This document shows, in pieces, positions 44,689 to 52,661 of a stretch of DNA of 64,000 nt. The stretch's first letter is position 1; every line of letters starts with the position of its first letter. The notes beneath the pieces are model-generated. The model saw only the letters and a program-made list of their open reading frames with translations, was not told the DNA's origin and searched no databases. Location of the stretch: NCBI RefSeq assembly GCF_021919345.1, contig NZ_CP089293.1, positions 124,001-188,000 on the forward strand, given 5' to 3'. A program made the translations under genes and the position numbers. Origin of the DNA: Paenarthrobacter nicotinovorans (GTDB lineage Bacteria; Actinomycetota; Actinomycetes; Actinomycetales; Micrococcaceae).

Positions 44689-44732
44689 CGAAAAGATCCA
44701 GGCGAAAAGATCCACGCAAAAAATCCACGCAA
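44689..44732. repeat. Short degenerate tandem repeat
   Basis: Three units of about 15 bp, (GC)GAAAAGATCCA(G/C)GC with the third unit AAAAATCCACGC, follow the acetyltransferase gene. Function unknown. Confidence 0.55.
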
Positions 44733-44787
44733 CTTGGCGTGCGATCAACCCTGCCCGATTATGGGTGATTTATTAACTCTTCTCATA

Positions 44788-44810
44788 TATCCAGTTGATG
44801 GATAAACTGG
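44788..44810 (+). promoter_or_regulatory. Overlapping palindromes before the FAD oxidase gene
   Basis: TATCCA (44788-44793) pairs with TGGATA (44799-44804), and CCAGTT (44791-44796) with AACTGG (44805-44810). AT-rich palindromes at about -60 relative to the ATG resemble MarR- or PadR-type operators. Confidence 0.5.
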
Positions 44811-44861
44811 TCAAGGCTTGCTGGGGAAGCTTCCACCACTCGGTCAATTTGAGAGAAGATC

Positions 44862-46307
44862 ATGCAGTCCCACGCGTCCTTTTCAGATGTTTCAGAACTC
44901 CAACTCAGCGTGCGCGGTCCAGTGTTCACGCCTGCCGATCCCGGCTTCGCCGCAGAGGTAGCGGCCTTTAATTTGTCCACCCAGCACCAACCGGATCTTG
45001 CCTTCGGCGCCCTCGACGCAGAGGACGTTGCGGCGGCGGTCCGTTGGGCTGCAGAACGCAGGATGCCCGTTTCCGTACAGTCCACCGGGCACGGCGCAAC
45101 CAATGCCATTGAAGGCGGGCTGCTGATCAGCACCCGCCGCATGCTGGAACTCAGCATCGATCCCATCGAGAAGACGGCCCGCGTGGGTGCGGGCGTCCGC
45201 TGGAGGGCGGTGGTGGACCACGCCGCGACCTTCGGATTGATGGGACTCTGCGGTTCCACCACCGACGTCGGCGTGGTGGGTTACACGCTGGGCGGCGGCT
45301 TGCCGATCCTCGGCCGCAAGTACGGTTTCGCCTCGGACCACGTCATTGCCTTTGAGCTCGTCACCGCCGATGGCACCCAGCGCAGGGTGACCAAGGACGA
45401 GAACTCCGAACTCTTCTACCTCTTGCGCGGAGGCAAAGGGAATCTCGGCATCGTCACTGCCATGGAATTCCATTTGTTCCCAAGTTCGGACCTCTTTGCC
45501 GGCGGCCTCTACTACGACGGCGTCCATGCAGCCGCTGTCTTGCAGCAGTTCAGCGAATGGGTGCCGGAGCTGCCACCGGAAGCATCGGCGTCGTTGGCGT
45601 TCCTGCGGCTGCCGGATATGGACATCGTCCCCGAGCCCCTGCGCGGCAAGTTCGTCGTGCACCTTCGCTACGCCTACCAAGGCGATGCCGCTGTGGCCAC
45701 GCAGCTCCTGGAGCCAATGCGCAAGAGCGCTCCGTTCATGATGGACGGAACGGGCCCCCTGGAATCCACCCAAATGGACATGGTCCATCAGGATCCGGAG
45801 CAGCCAGTGCCCGTGCGGGAACGGGGCTTCCTGCTGGACCGACTGGACCAGGGCGCCAAGGATGCCATCCTGCGGCACTTCGGTCCCGACGTCCCAAGTC
45901 CCGTGCTGATGGCCGAAATCCGGCTCCTGGGTGGGGCTTTGGCTGTCTGCGCTGACGGGGAAGACATGGTGGGAGCCCGCGACGCCGCGTTCAGTTTCTT
46001 CATGGCGGGCATGGCTGTCCCGCCTGTGGCGGAGCTGCTTCCGGGCGTGTTCGACGCCGTTCGCGAGGACCTGCGCGACGCCTCCAGCGGCGGGACGTTC
46101 GTCAACCTGCACGGACACTTCGTGGACGCCGAGGACAGGGAGCGTCCGTGGGGACCAAGCGTCCGTGAGCGCCTCCGCAAGGCCAAGGCCGAATTGGATC
46201 CGCACAACATGTTCAGCTTTGGGCACGTCGTAGGGCTGCCGGTCATCGACCAGACCGTCCTGCTGGAAGACGTTGCCACCGGCGGCGACGCCGTTCTGAA
46301 CAGCTGA
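44862..46307 (+). CDS. FAD-binding oxidoreductase, berberine-bridge / 6-hydroxynicotine oxidase-like
   Basis: A 481-aa flavoenzyme of the vanillyl-alcohol oxidase superfamily. The PP-loop FAD domain is at the N-terminus (S-T-G-H-G-A-T with His77 placed where BBE-type enzymes bind FAD covalently, then G-V-V-G-Y-T-L-G-G-G), and a C-terminal berberine-bridge segment ends with D-P-H-N-M-F-S-F-G-H. Members oxidise amines, sugars or alkaloids; 6-hydroxynicotine oxidase of Paenarthrobacter belongs here, but no other nicotine genes are in the window. GAGAGAAG precedes the ATG. A 62-aa gene follows in tight coupling. Confidence 0.85.
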   Translation: MQSHASFSDVSELQLSVRGPVFTPADPGFAAEVAAFNLSTQHQPDLAFGALDAEDVAAAVRWAAERRMPVSVQSTGHGATNAIEGGLLISTRRMLELSIDPIEKTARVGAGVRWRAVVDHAATFGLMGLCGSTTDVGVVGYTLGGGLPILGRKYGFASDHVIAFELVTADGTQRRVTKDENSELFYLLRGGKGNLGIVTAMEFHLFPSSDLFAGGLYYDGVHAAAVLQQFSEWVPELPPEASASLAFLRLPDMDIVPEPLRGKFVVHLRYAYQGDAAVATQLLEPMRKSAPFMMDGTGPLESTQMDMVHQDPEQPVPVRERGFLLDRLDQGAKDAILRHFGPDVPSPVLMAEIRLLGGALAVCADGEDMVGARDAAFSFFMAGMAVPPVAELLPGVFDAVREDLRDASSGGTFVNLHGHFVDAEDRERPWGPSVRERLRKAKAELDPHNMFSFGHVVGLPVIDQTVLLEDVATGGDAVLNS

Positions 46308-46321
46308 AGGGGATGCGGACA

Positions 46322-46510
46322 ATGGACCATAGGGTCACGTTCCCGGATTTCTCCGCCTTCCAGATCGACCTCCCCCACGGGCCGTGGCCGCATGAAGTCC
46401 ACTGGACCGGCGACAGGAATTCGGACCCGGACCTCTACTCGGCGTTCTGGCCCGAGTTCAATCCCAGGCCGGAGGCGGACGGAGTGACGGCTCCGCCCAC
46501 CAAGGACTAG
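46322..46510 (+). CDS. Small protein coupled to the FAD oxidase gene
   Basis: A 62-aa protein starting MDHRVTFPDFSAF, rich in Pro, aromatic and acidic residues, with no cysteine and no membrane segment; no family recognised. AAGGGG at the end of the upstream gene lies 9 nt before ATG 46322; an in-frame ATG at 46313 would sit on that site. Start is 14 nt after the oxidase stop, and a terminator follows, so the pair forms one operon. Confidence 0.6.
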   Translation: MDHRVTFPDFSAFQIDLPHGPWPHEVHWTGDRNSDPDLYSAFWPEFNPRPEADGVTAPPTKD

Positions 46511-46525
46511 GGGCTCGTCATCGAC

Positions 46526-46562
46526 AGCGGCAGGGACAGCTATCAGGGCTGTTCCTGCCGCT
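46526..46562 (+). terminator. Terminator after the FAD oxidase operon
   Basis: AGCGGCAGG (46526-46534) pairs with CCTGCCGCT (46554-46562), with an inner ACAGC/GCTGT stem, followed by ATTTAAGT. Confidence 0.85.
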
Positions 46563-46657
46563 ATTTAAGTACTGTTTCCCACCCGGTAAGGCCTACCGGG
46601 GCCCCGGCTGCCGGTAGTAGGGTCAGGGCACCAGCCACAGCACGCCAGGAGCATCCA

Positions 46658-47659
46658 ATGAAAAAGCTCATCAATGATCCACGCGCCGTGGTGGACGAGT
46701 CCGTTGACGGGTTCGGCATGGCGCATGCCGACATCGCGGACGTCCACCCCGACCCCAAGTTCGTCGTCCGGAAAGGTGCACCGGTTGCGGGCAAAGTTGC
46801 CCTCGTCTCCGGCGGTGGCAGCGGCCACGAGCCCCTCCACGCAGGCTTCGTCGGACTCGGCATGCTCGACGCCGCTGTCCCCGGCGCTGTCTTCACCTCA
46901 CCAACACCGGACCAGATCATTCCGGCGACCGTCGCCGTCGACTCGGGTGCCGGCGTCGTGCATATCGTGAAGAACTACACCGGTGACGTCCTGAACTTTG
47001 AAACCGCAGCCGAAATGGCGCAGGCCGAAGGTGTGCGCGTCCGGTCGGTGCTGGTCAACGACGACGTTGCCGTGGAGGACTCGCTGTACACGGCCGGGCG
47101 CCGCGGTGTTGGCGGGACCGTCCTGGTGGAGAAGATCGCGGGAGCTTCCGCGCAACGCGGAGACGACCTCGACGCCGTGACGGCCATCGCCGAGAGGGTA
47201 GTTGCCAACGTCCGTACCATGGGCGTCGCCCTGTCCGGTTGCACGGTGCCCCACGCGGGAACGCCGAGCTTCGAACTGGCCGATGACGAGATCGAGATCG
47301 GCATCGGCATCCACGGAGAGCCCGGCCGCCACAGGATCGCCATGGAAAGCGCCGACGCCATCACGGACCGCTTGCTTGAACCTGTGTTGGAGGACCTTTC
47401 CCTGGCCTCCGGCGACAAGGTGTTGTTGTTCGTCAACGGCATGGGCGGGACGCCGCTGAGTGAGTTGTACATCGTCTACCGGCGAGCGGCGCACGTCCTC
47501 GCCGAGCGTGGTGCCACCGTGGAGCGCTCCTTGGTGGGCAACTATGTGACGTCCCTGGAAATGCAGGGCTGTTCCGTCTCGGTGCTGCGCCTTGACGATG
47601 AAATGACCAGGCTCTGGGACGCCCCTGTTCACACCGCCGCCCTGCGATGGGGAGCCTGA
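46658..47659 (+). CDS. dhaK: Dihydroxyacetone kinase, substrate-binding subunit DhaK
   Basis: A 333-aa subunit that binds dihydroxyacetone covalently for phosphorylation by DhaL. Key residues can be placed: His57 in G-G-G-S-G-H-E-P, Asp110 in Y-T-G-D and His219 in G-I-G-I-H-G-E-P-G, equivalent to E. coli His56, Asp109 and His218. CAGGAG lies before the ATG. First gene of dhaK-dhaL-dhaM, linking PEP via the PTS to glycerol/dihydroxyacetone use. Confidence 0.96.
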   Translation: MKKLINDPRAVVDESVDGFGMAHADIADVHPDPKFVVRKGAPVAGKVALVSGGGSGHEPLHAGFVGLGMLDAAVPGAVFTSPTPDQIIPATVAVDSGAGVVHIVKNYTGDVLNFETAAEMAQAEGVRVRSVLVNDDVAVEDSLYTAGRRGVGGTVLVEKIAGASAQRGDDLDAVTAIAERVVANVRTMGVALSGCTVPHAGTPSFELADDEIEIGIGIHGEPGRHRIAMESADAITDRLLEPVLEDLSLASGDKVLLFVNGMGGTPLSELYIVYRRAAHVLAERGATVERSLVGNYVTSLEMQGCSVSVLRLDDEMTRLWDAPVHTAALRWGA

Positions 47660-47661
47660 GC

Positions 47662-48324
47662 ATGGGCCTTGACGTCAAATGGGCGCAGGAATGGTTGAGG
47701 CTGTCTGCCAAGGCGATGGCGGAGCACAGGGTGGAGCTGATTGAGCTGGACCGGCCCATTGGCGACTCCGACCACGGCGAAAACATGGACCGCGGCTTCC
47801 AGGCCGTGCTTCAGAAGCTCGATGAAAGCCCGCCAGAAACCGCCGGAGCTGCGTTGAAGGCTGCGGCCATGGCTCTCATGTCCAAGGTGGGTGGTGCTGC
47901 CGGCCCGCTCTATGGCACGGCGTACCTGCGTGCGGCAACCTCCCTGGGTGAGGCCACCGACGTCGATCCTGACGCGCTCGCAGCGGCCCTCATCGCTGCG
48001 CGGGATGGCATCGTGGCACGCGGCAAGGCAGAAGTTGGCGACAAGACAATGATCGATGCCTGGACTCCTGCCGTGGAGGCAGCAAGTAAGGCTGCGGCCA
48101 GCGGCCTGGCAGCATTGGCCGTGCTGGAAGCTGCCGCGGACGCAGCGGAGGCCGGGGCCAAGGCAACGGACCCTCTGGTGGCGCGTAAAGGCCGGGCAAG
48201 CTACCTGGGCGACCGCAGTGCCGGTCATCGTGATCCCGGCGCGGCGTCAACCGCGCTGCTGCTGCGGGCAGCCGCTGAAGCAGCGGCCGGTCCAGTCGAC
48301 GGCGCGGGAGCAGGCGACGGATGA
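47662..48324 (+). CDS. dhaL: Dihydroxyacetone kinase, ADP-binding subunit DhaL
   Basis: A 220-aa all-helical subunit that carries a tightly bound ADP which is rephosphorylated by DhaM. The Mg-binding Asp30, Asp35 and Asp37 (G-D-S-D-H-G) match the E. coli numbering exactly. GGGGAG is 8 nt before ATG 47662; two in-frame residues further upstream lie inside that site. It follows dhaK by 2 nt and overlaps dhaM as ATGA. Confidence 0.95.
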   Translation: MGLDVKWAQEWLRLSAKAMAEHRVELIELDRPIGDSDHGENMDRGFQAVLQKLDESPPETAGAALKAAAMALMSKVGGAAGPLYGTAYLRAATSLGEATDVDPDALAAALIAARDGIVARGKAEVGDKTMIDAWTPAVEAASKAAASGLAALAVLEAAADAAEAGAKATDPLVARKGRASYLGDRSAGHRDPGAASTALLLRAAAEAAAGPVDGAGAGDG

Positions 48325-49022
48325 CGGTTGGGATCGTGGTTGTTTCGCACAGCAGCAAGATCGCTGAAGGGGCAGTTGAACTCGCCGCCCAGATGGCGCC
48401 CGACGTCGAGCTCGTCGCCGCCGGGGGCACTGACGACGACCGGATCGGGACCAGCCTGGAGAAGGTGCTGGCCGCCGTCGAACAGTCCCTGGTGGATTCC
48501 GGTGGTGACGGTGTGGTGGTGCTGACGGACCTAGGCTCGGCGGTAATGACGGCTGAGTCGGCAATGGAGTTCGCCAGCAATCCGGACGCCGTCCAGCTGG
48601 CGGATGCGCCGCTGGTGGAAGGGCTCGTGGCGGCTGCAGTCGCTGCGCAAGGAGGTGCCGGCGTCGACGATGTGCGCAAGGCCGCCGAGGCGGTCAGCTT
48701 CGGCGGCGGCGGGGCTGGGCCGGACCGGCGCGACGGGCCGGCCGAAGCCAGCGGCCTGGGCGACCCGGATGCAACCGGCGACTTCGAACTCATCAACCCC
48801 CTGGGAATGCACGCGCGTCCGGCGGCAAAGATTGCAGGCGGACTATCCGGGCTGGACGCCGAAGTGACGGTGAACGGCGCTGACGGCATGTCCATCATGG
48901 CGCTCATGGCGCTCGCCGCGGGGCAGGGCTCCAGCCTCCACGTAGAAGCCCGGGGGAAGGATGCTTCGAAGGCCGTCGAGTACGTGGGCCGCCTGGTGAA
49001 AGAGGGCTTCGGTGAGCTTTAG
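48321..49022 (+). CDS. dhaM: PTS-dependent dihydroxyacetone kinase phosphotransferase subunit DhaM
   Basis: A 233-aa phosphocarrier. Domain 1 (residues 1-~125) is EIIA-mannose-like with phosphorylatable His10 in V-S-H-S-S; a Gly-rich linker follows; domain 2 (~153-233) is HPr-like with His164 in G-M-H-A-R-P-A-A. The EI-like third domain of E. coli DhaM is missing, so phosphate must come from a separate enzyme I. ATGA overlap with dhaL. Last gene of the operon. Confidence 0.93.
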   Translation: MTVGIVVVSHSSKIAEGAVELAAQMAPDVELVAAGGTDDDRIGTSLEKVLAAVEQSLVDSGGDGVVVLTDLGSAVMTAESAMEFASNPDAVQLADAPLVEGLVAAAVAAQGGAGVDDVRKAAEAVSFGGGGAGPDRRDGPAEASGLGDPDATGDFELINPLGMHARPAAKIAGGLSGLDAEVTVNGADGMSIMALMALAAGQGSSLHVEARGKDASKAVEYVGRLVKEGFGEL

Positions 49023-49049
49023 TTTGCGCGGATTTTCCGCCAAATATTG

Positions 49050-49066
49050 CTAAGTATGCTGATTAG
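49050..49066 (+). promoter_or_regulatory. Interrupted palindrome upstream of the CsbD gene
   Basis: CTAA-GTATGCTGA-TTAG, 46 nt before the ATG. Possible promoter/operator of a stress-regulated gene; weak evidence. Confidence 0.3.
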
Positions 49067-49111
49067 TGATGTTGTAGAGGTACAAGGTTCCTACGACGAA
49101 AGAGGTGCGAC

Positions 49112-49288
49112 ATGGGTGCAGACGACAAGATGGAAAATGCCGGCGAGAAGCTCGGCGGCAAGGCCAAGGAAGCTGCCGGCAAGCTGACTGACGACAAGGG
49201 CCTCGAAGCTGAAGGCAAAGGCGACCAGGTCAAGGCAGACCTCAAGGGTGCCGGCGAAAAGGTGAAAGACGCCTTCAAGAAGGACTAG
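49112..49288 (+). CDS. CsbD family stress protein
   Basis: A 58-aa very hydrophilic protein of repeated K/A/G/E/D motifs (A-G-E-K-L-G-G-K-A-K-E, G-K-G-D-Q-V-K-A-D-L-K-G), the hallmark of CsbD-like proteins, which are induced by general stress in many bacteria; molecular function unknown. AGAGG stands before the ATG. It is followed by a perfect terminator and is therefore monocistronic. Confidence 0.9.
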   Translation: MGADDKMENAGEKLGGKAKEAAGKLTDDKGLEAEGKGDQVKADLKGAGEKVKDAFKKD

Positions 49289-49295
49289 GAATGTG

Positions 49296-49327
49296 GACGG
49301 GGCCGCTGCTGTTGCAGCGGCCCCGTC
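49296..49327 (+). terminator. Terminator of the CsbD gene
   Basis: GACGGGGCCGCTGC (49296-49309), loop TGTT, GCAGCGGCCCCGTC (49314-49327), then TTGTTG. Confidence 0.9.
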
Positions 49328-49379
49328 TTGTTGTGCGAGATACTGCTCCGGCAGTGAGCTGACTTGATGGAGGATCTTC

Positions 49380-49640
49380 GTGAACATACTGGTAAAGCTG
49401 TTTGGACTCGCCGTGAGCCTGGGCGCCGGCGCGCTCGCCAACAAGACGCTGGAAGGCCTCTGGGAGAAGAAAACGGGCAAGCCCGCGCCCAAGGACGGCA
49501 CGGACCTCAATGACTCTTTGCCTGGCGTCCTGGTGTTCGCCATTGTGTCCGCCGGCGTTGGCGCAGTTGTCCACGTCCTCACCCAACGGGGCACGAAGAG
49601 TGCCCTGGCCCGCATGAAAAAGACAGCTGACGAGGTTTAA
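49380..49640 (+). CDS. DUF4235 family small membrane protein
   Basis: An 86-aa protein with a hydrophobic N-terminal helix (about 4-22) and a second one at 48-66; the intervening W-E-K-K-T-G-K-P-A-P-K-D-G is typical of DUF4235. Function unknown; often beside stress genes such as CsbD. GGAGG is 6 nt before the GTG start at 49380. The VOC gene follows after 2 nt. Confidence 0.8.
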   Translation: MNILVKLFGLAVSLGAGALANKTLEGLWEKKTGKPAPKDGTDLNDSLPGVLVFAIVSAGVGAVVHVLTQRGTKSALARMKKTADEV

Positions 49641-49642
49641 CC

Positions 49643-50002
49643 ATGGCTATAGCTAAATTCCCGAGTGTTGTCATCGATTGTCCCGATGCGGCCGCACTGG
49701 CTGCCTTCTACGCCGAACTCTTCGGCTGGGAAGTCGAGGACAAGGGCGGGTGGTTCGATATCCGGCCAAGTGACGGCAGCAACTGCATCTCTTTCCAGCA
49801 GGTGGACGTGTACCAGGCTCCCGTGTGGCCCGGCCAGACCATCCCGCAGCAAATGCACCTGGACATGATTGTGGAGGACCTGGACAAGGGCGAGGAAGTT
49901 GCCCTCTCCCTCGGCGCCAGCAAGGCGGATCACCAGCCAGGGGAAACATTCCGGGTGCTCCTTGACCCGGCCGGACACCCGTTCTGCCTCTGCCTTAGCT
50001 AA
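49643..50002 (+). CDS. VOC (glyoxalase/bleomycin resistance-like) family protein
   Basis: A 119-aa single-unit vicinal oxygen chelate protein. The pattern V-I-D-C-P-D-A-A-A-L-A-A-F-Y-A-E-L-F-G-W followed by Q-Q-M-H-L-D-M-I-V and the end D-P-A-G-H-P-F-C-L-C is characteristic of the actinobacterial glyoxalase-like group. Ligand unknown. Starts 2 nt after the DUF4235 stop. Its 3' end overlaps the convergent VOC gene by 4 nt. Confidence 0.85.
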   Translation: MAIAKFPSVVIDCPDAAALAAFYAELFGWEVEDKGGWFDIRPSDGSNCISFQQVDVYQAPVWPGQTIPQQMHLDMIVEDLDKGEEVALSLGASKADHQPGETFRVLLDPAGHPFCLCLS

Positions 50003-50511
50003 CCCTGCCGGGCCGCCCACTGCTCTACCCGGCGGTTGCTCTCCTCCTCGGAGAGGTCCTCAACACGGGTCATGATGGACCAGCGAACGCCGAAGGGGTC
50101 CCGGATGCTGGCGTACCGGTCACCTGAAACAAAGGTGGCCAGCGGTTCCCGGACGGTTGCGCCCGCTTGCTCGGCCTTCCTGACCAGGCCGTCCGCGTCG
50201 GCGCAGTACAGGCCCAGGGAGTAGCAATCGTCCTCGCCATTCGGAGCCGGTACCAGGTGGTAGTCGGGGTTTGGCTCGCCGAGTTGGAGATGGCCGTGGC
50301 CGAAGTCCAACTCCGCGTGGACAACAACACCACCCATCTCCGTCTCGCCCACCACACGGGCTCCGAAGACATTGCGATAGAACCGTATGGCTTCCTTCGC
50401 GTTGGCCACGGCCAGGAACGGCGTGAGGCTGGTCAGGCCGTTGGGTACGCCATGGGTGGTGTACTGGCCGTTGGCTGCAGTGGTTGATTCTGTGCTTGTT
50501 GTGTCGGTCAT
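49999..50511 (-). CDS. VOC family protein (PhnB-like)
   Basis: A 170-aa VOC protein with the two-beta-alpha-beta-beta-beta pattern: L-T-P-F-L-A-V-A-N-A-K-E-A-I-R-F-Y, V-F-G-A-R-V-V, and D-P-F-G-V-R-W-S-I-M-T at the end, which are usual in PhnB-like proteins. A ~25-residue Ser/Thr-rich N-terminal extension precedes. It converges on the other VOC gene. A TAGCGT box 7 nt before the ATG suggests leaderless expression. Confidence 0.85.
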   Translation of the reverse strand: MTDTTSTESTTAANGQYTTHGVPNGLTSLTPFLAVANAKEAIRFYRNVFGARVVGETEMGGVVVHAELDFGHGHLQLGEPNPDYHLVPAPNGEDDCYSLGLYCADADGLVRKAEQAGATVREPLATFVSGDRYASIRDPFGVRWSIMTRVEDLSEEESNRRVEQWAARQG

Positions 50512-50518
50512 GGCTACG

Positions 50519-50524
50519 ACGCTA
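50519..50524 (-). promoter_or_regulatory. TAGCGT -10 box, leaderless VOC gene
   Basis: Reads TAGCGT on the minus strand, ending 7 nt before the ATG at 50511. Confidence 0.45.
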
Positions 50525-50629
50525 CGCGCCAGCCGGGCAGCGACGCTTGCAGATTCACGACAGCTTCACGTGTGGGGGCCGGCAGGACGGAACCGACGAT
50601 CGATACGCGCGGACCTAGGGGGAACAGTG

Positions 50630-50830
50630 ATGAACGATCCAAGGCAATCAGCTCGGAATCTTCTTGAACTGGATATCGTGACGATTGAGCGGTTATGGAT
50701 CCGGTATTGGGCAGAAGGTGGAAGCGCGGATCTCCTGGAGCTGGATGCCTACGTGCATGAAGCCCTCAGGCCTCCCGCCTTCGAGCTCACTCTTCTTGGA
50801 TGGGCCACGGAGAGGCTGCAGGGCGGCTGA
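50630..50830 (+). CDS. Small uncharacterised protein
   Basis: A 66-aa soluble, Leu- and Glu-rich helical protein (MNDPRQSARNLLELD...); no family recognised. AGGGGG stands ~8 nt before the ATG; an in-frame GTG at 50627 directly precedes it. It ends 30 nt before the end of the convergent GAF-ANTAR gene. The longer frame upstream is antisense to the VOC gene and was not used. Confidence 0.55.
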   Translation: MNDPRQSARNLLELDIVTIERLWIRYWAEGGSADLLELDAYVHEALRPPAFELTLLGWATERLQGG

Positions 50831-50860
50831 GGAAGCCGTTCACGGCGGGTTCAGTCCTGG

Positions 50861-51592
50861 CTATGGTCGGCGGCCGGCGACGCCGTTGACAAGGGCCCGG
50901 GCCAATTCATGCAGTTTTTGGTTCCGGTCGTTGGAGGCCTTCTTCAGGATCCGGAATGCTTCATCCGGGGTGCACCTGTTCTGCGAAATAATCACACCGC
51001 AGGCAGTGTCGATGACCGACCGGGTTTCCATGGCGGCGTCAAGGTTCTCCGCTGTTTCGTTCAGGGTGGTTATCCGGATTGCTACCCGCAAGGCCTTGCC
51101 TGCGATTCCCGCGAAGGTCAGCGTGTCAGCAACGGCCTCGCGGGTAAATGTTCCGGGCTTGGGAGCAAAGAAGTTCAGGACAGCTGCAGAGTCATGCTCC
51201 AGCTCCATCGGCACGCCAAGAGTGCTCCGCATTCCGACGGCGGCCAGCTCCTGGCAGTATTTGTCCCACTGCGGCGAGGACAACGCGTCATCGAGAAGGA
51301 CGGGGCGCCCGCTCTCCAGGGCGTCGATGCAGGGACCTTGCTCCAGCGACTGCTCGATCCGGTCCAGCAGCATCGCCTGTTCGCTGCTGCCTCCAATCGT
51401 CGCAGTACGTTTGCGTCGGCCCAACGTCACCGCACACTCAATTGCTGTTCCTGTGGACCGGGACGCTACCGCCGCGCCCAGTTCAGTAAGCCCGTTCAGG
51501 AACGCCCTGATGTCTTCCGCACTGGCAATCAGATCAGCCAGCTTGTTGGCGTCATCCGACCAGTCCTCCGCGGCCCCGGAACGCACAAACAC
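50861..51592 (-). CDS. GAF and ANTAR domain-containing regulator
   Basis: A 243-aa protein with an N-terminal GAF sensor domain (about 20-165; G-P-C-I-D-A-L-E-S-G-R-P and S-T-L-G-V-P-M typical) and a C-terminal ANTAR RNA-binding domain (about 185-240; R-S-V-I-D-T-A-C-G-V-I-I-S-Q-N-R-C-T-P-D-E-A-F). ANTAR proteins act as antiterminators, and such GAF-ANTAR proteins are common in Arthrobacter. The frame stays open far upstream, but GTG 51592, with GAAGGG before it, gives the usual length; GTGs at 51595 and 51586 are alternatives. Divergent from the AraC gene. Confidence 0.85.
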   Translation of the reverse strand: MFVRSGAAEDWSDDANKLADLIASAEDIRAFLNGLTELGAAVASRSTGTAIECAVTLGRRKRTATIGGSSEQAMLLDRIEQSLEQGPCIDALESGRPVLLDDALSSPQWDKYCQELAAVGMRSTLGVPMELEHDSAAVLNFFAPKPGTFTREAVADTLTFAGIAGKALRVAIRITTLNETAENLDAAMETRSVIDTACGVIISQNRCTPDEAFRILKKASNDRNQKLHELARALVNGVAGRRP

Positions 51593-51854
51593 CACCCGCC
51601 CTTCGCAAACAAGAACAAAGCACCAGGGGCCTCCCTGCTGAAGCCCGGGACACTCCGGTGCGGGAGAACCGGGGGATGCGAAGCACCCAGGCCGCCGCTT
51701 GGTACCAAAGTTCCGGCAATAATCTAGCAGCAATTCCGGTCTTGAGGGACGGGACTCTGGCGCTCCACCGCGGCAGTACCACTGGTGGCCCCTGCAGTCG
51801 GCAACCGGGGGCGGTATATTCGTCGCTGACGGCAGCACACCGAACGGAGGTCCT

Positions 51855-52661
51855 GTGGAGAGCTCCTTCAAGGGCGTCCTCTATCCGGCGCGGTTGCCCA
51901 CCTTCCATCGCGTTCCAGCGCCCGAGGCGGTGTCCCATCTGGTGCAGTGGTTCTGGATCCCCGAATGGGATATCGAGCCCGGCCGGTCCTCCCGGCAGCA
52001 CCTGATCGCCTACCCCGCCTCCAATCTGGTGGTGCAAAGCGGAGCTGCGGGGTTTTCGGGTCCCACCACCCGGGCGGCATTCCGGGACCTCACCGGCAAG
52101 GGTTGGGCCGTTGGCGCCCTGCTCCGCCCGGCTGCGGTCCCGCTCTTCACCGACGATCCCGGGACTATGCGCGACCAGGAAGTGGCCTTGCCCCTAAAAG
52201 ACCTTGTCTCCGCTGTCTCAGCAGCGATGGAGCCGCCTACCGGAAAGGCTCAGCCCGACGGCGGCACCCGCCGTGAGCGTGCGGCGGCTGCCTTCGCTCG
52301 CTGGCTGGCTTCCCGGGACGTGGTCCCGTCCGAAGAGGCGTTGCTCGCCAACCGGATGGTGGACATCATCGCATCCGAGCCGGACGTGCTCCTGATTGAG
52401 GATGCAGCACGCCGCCTGGCAGTATCGCCGAGGACCTTGCAGAGACTTGCCAGGAAGTACGTTGGCCTGAGCCCCTCGGCCCTTATCCGGCGTCGCAGGC
52501 TGCAGGATGCCGCCGAGCGCGCAAGGTCCGATCCAACAGCGGACCTTGCCGCGATCGCCGTCGAACTTGGTTACGCAGACCATGCGCACCTGACGAACGA
52601 CTTCCGGAAATACCTGGGCTTTACGCCGAGTACGTATCGGAGGTCAGCCGGGGAGTCGTGA
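51855..52661 (+). CDS. AraC family transcriptional regulator
   Basis: A 268-aa regulator with an N-terminal ligand-type domain (W-F-W-I-P-E-W-D and G-P-T-T-R motifs of the DUF6597 type) and a C-terminal AraC/XylS double helix-turn-helix (L-A-V-S-P-R-T-L-Q-R-L then I-A-V-E-L-G-Y-A-D-H-A-H-L-T-N-D-F-R-K-Y-L-G-F-T-P). GGAGG is close to the GTG start. Its last 41 nt overlap the end of dctA on the other strand. Confidence 0.92.
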   Translation: MESSFKGVLYPARLPTFHRVPAPEAVSHLVQWFWIPEWDIEPGRSSRQHLIAYPASNLVVQSGAAGFSGPTTRAAFRDLTGKGWAVGALLRPAAVPLFTDDPGTMRDQEVALPLKDLVSAVSAAMEPPTGKAQPDGGTRRERAAAAFARWLASRDVVPSEEALLANRMVDIIASEPDVLLIEDAARRLAVSPRTLQRLARKYVGLSPSALIRRRRLQDAAERARSDPTADLAAIAVELGYADHAHLTNDFRKYLGFTPSTYRRSAGES

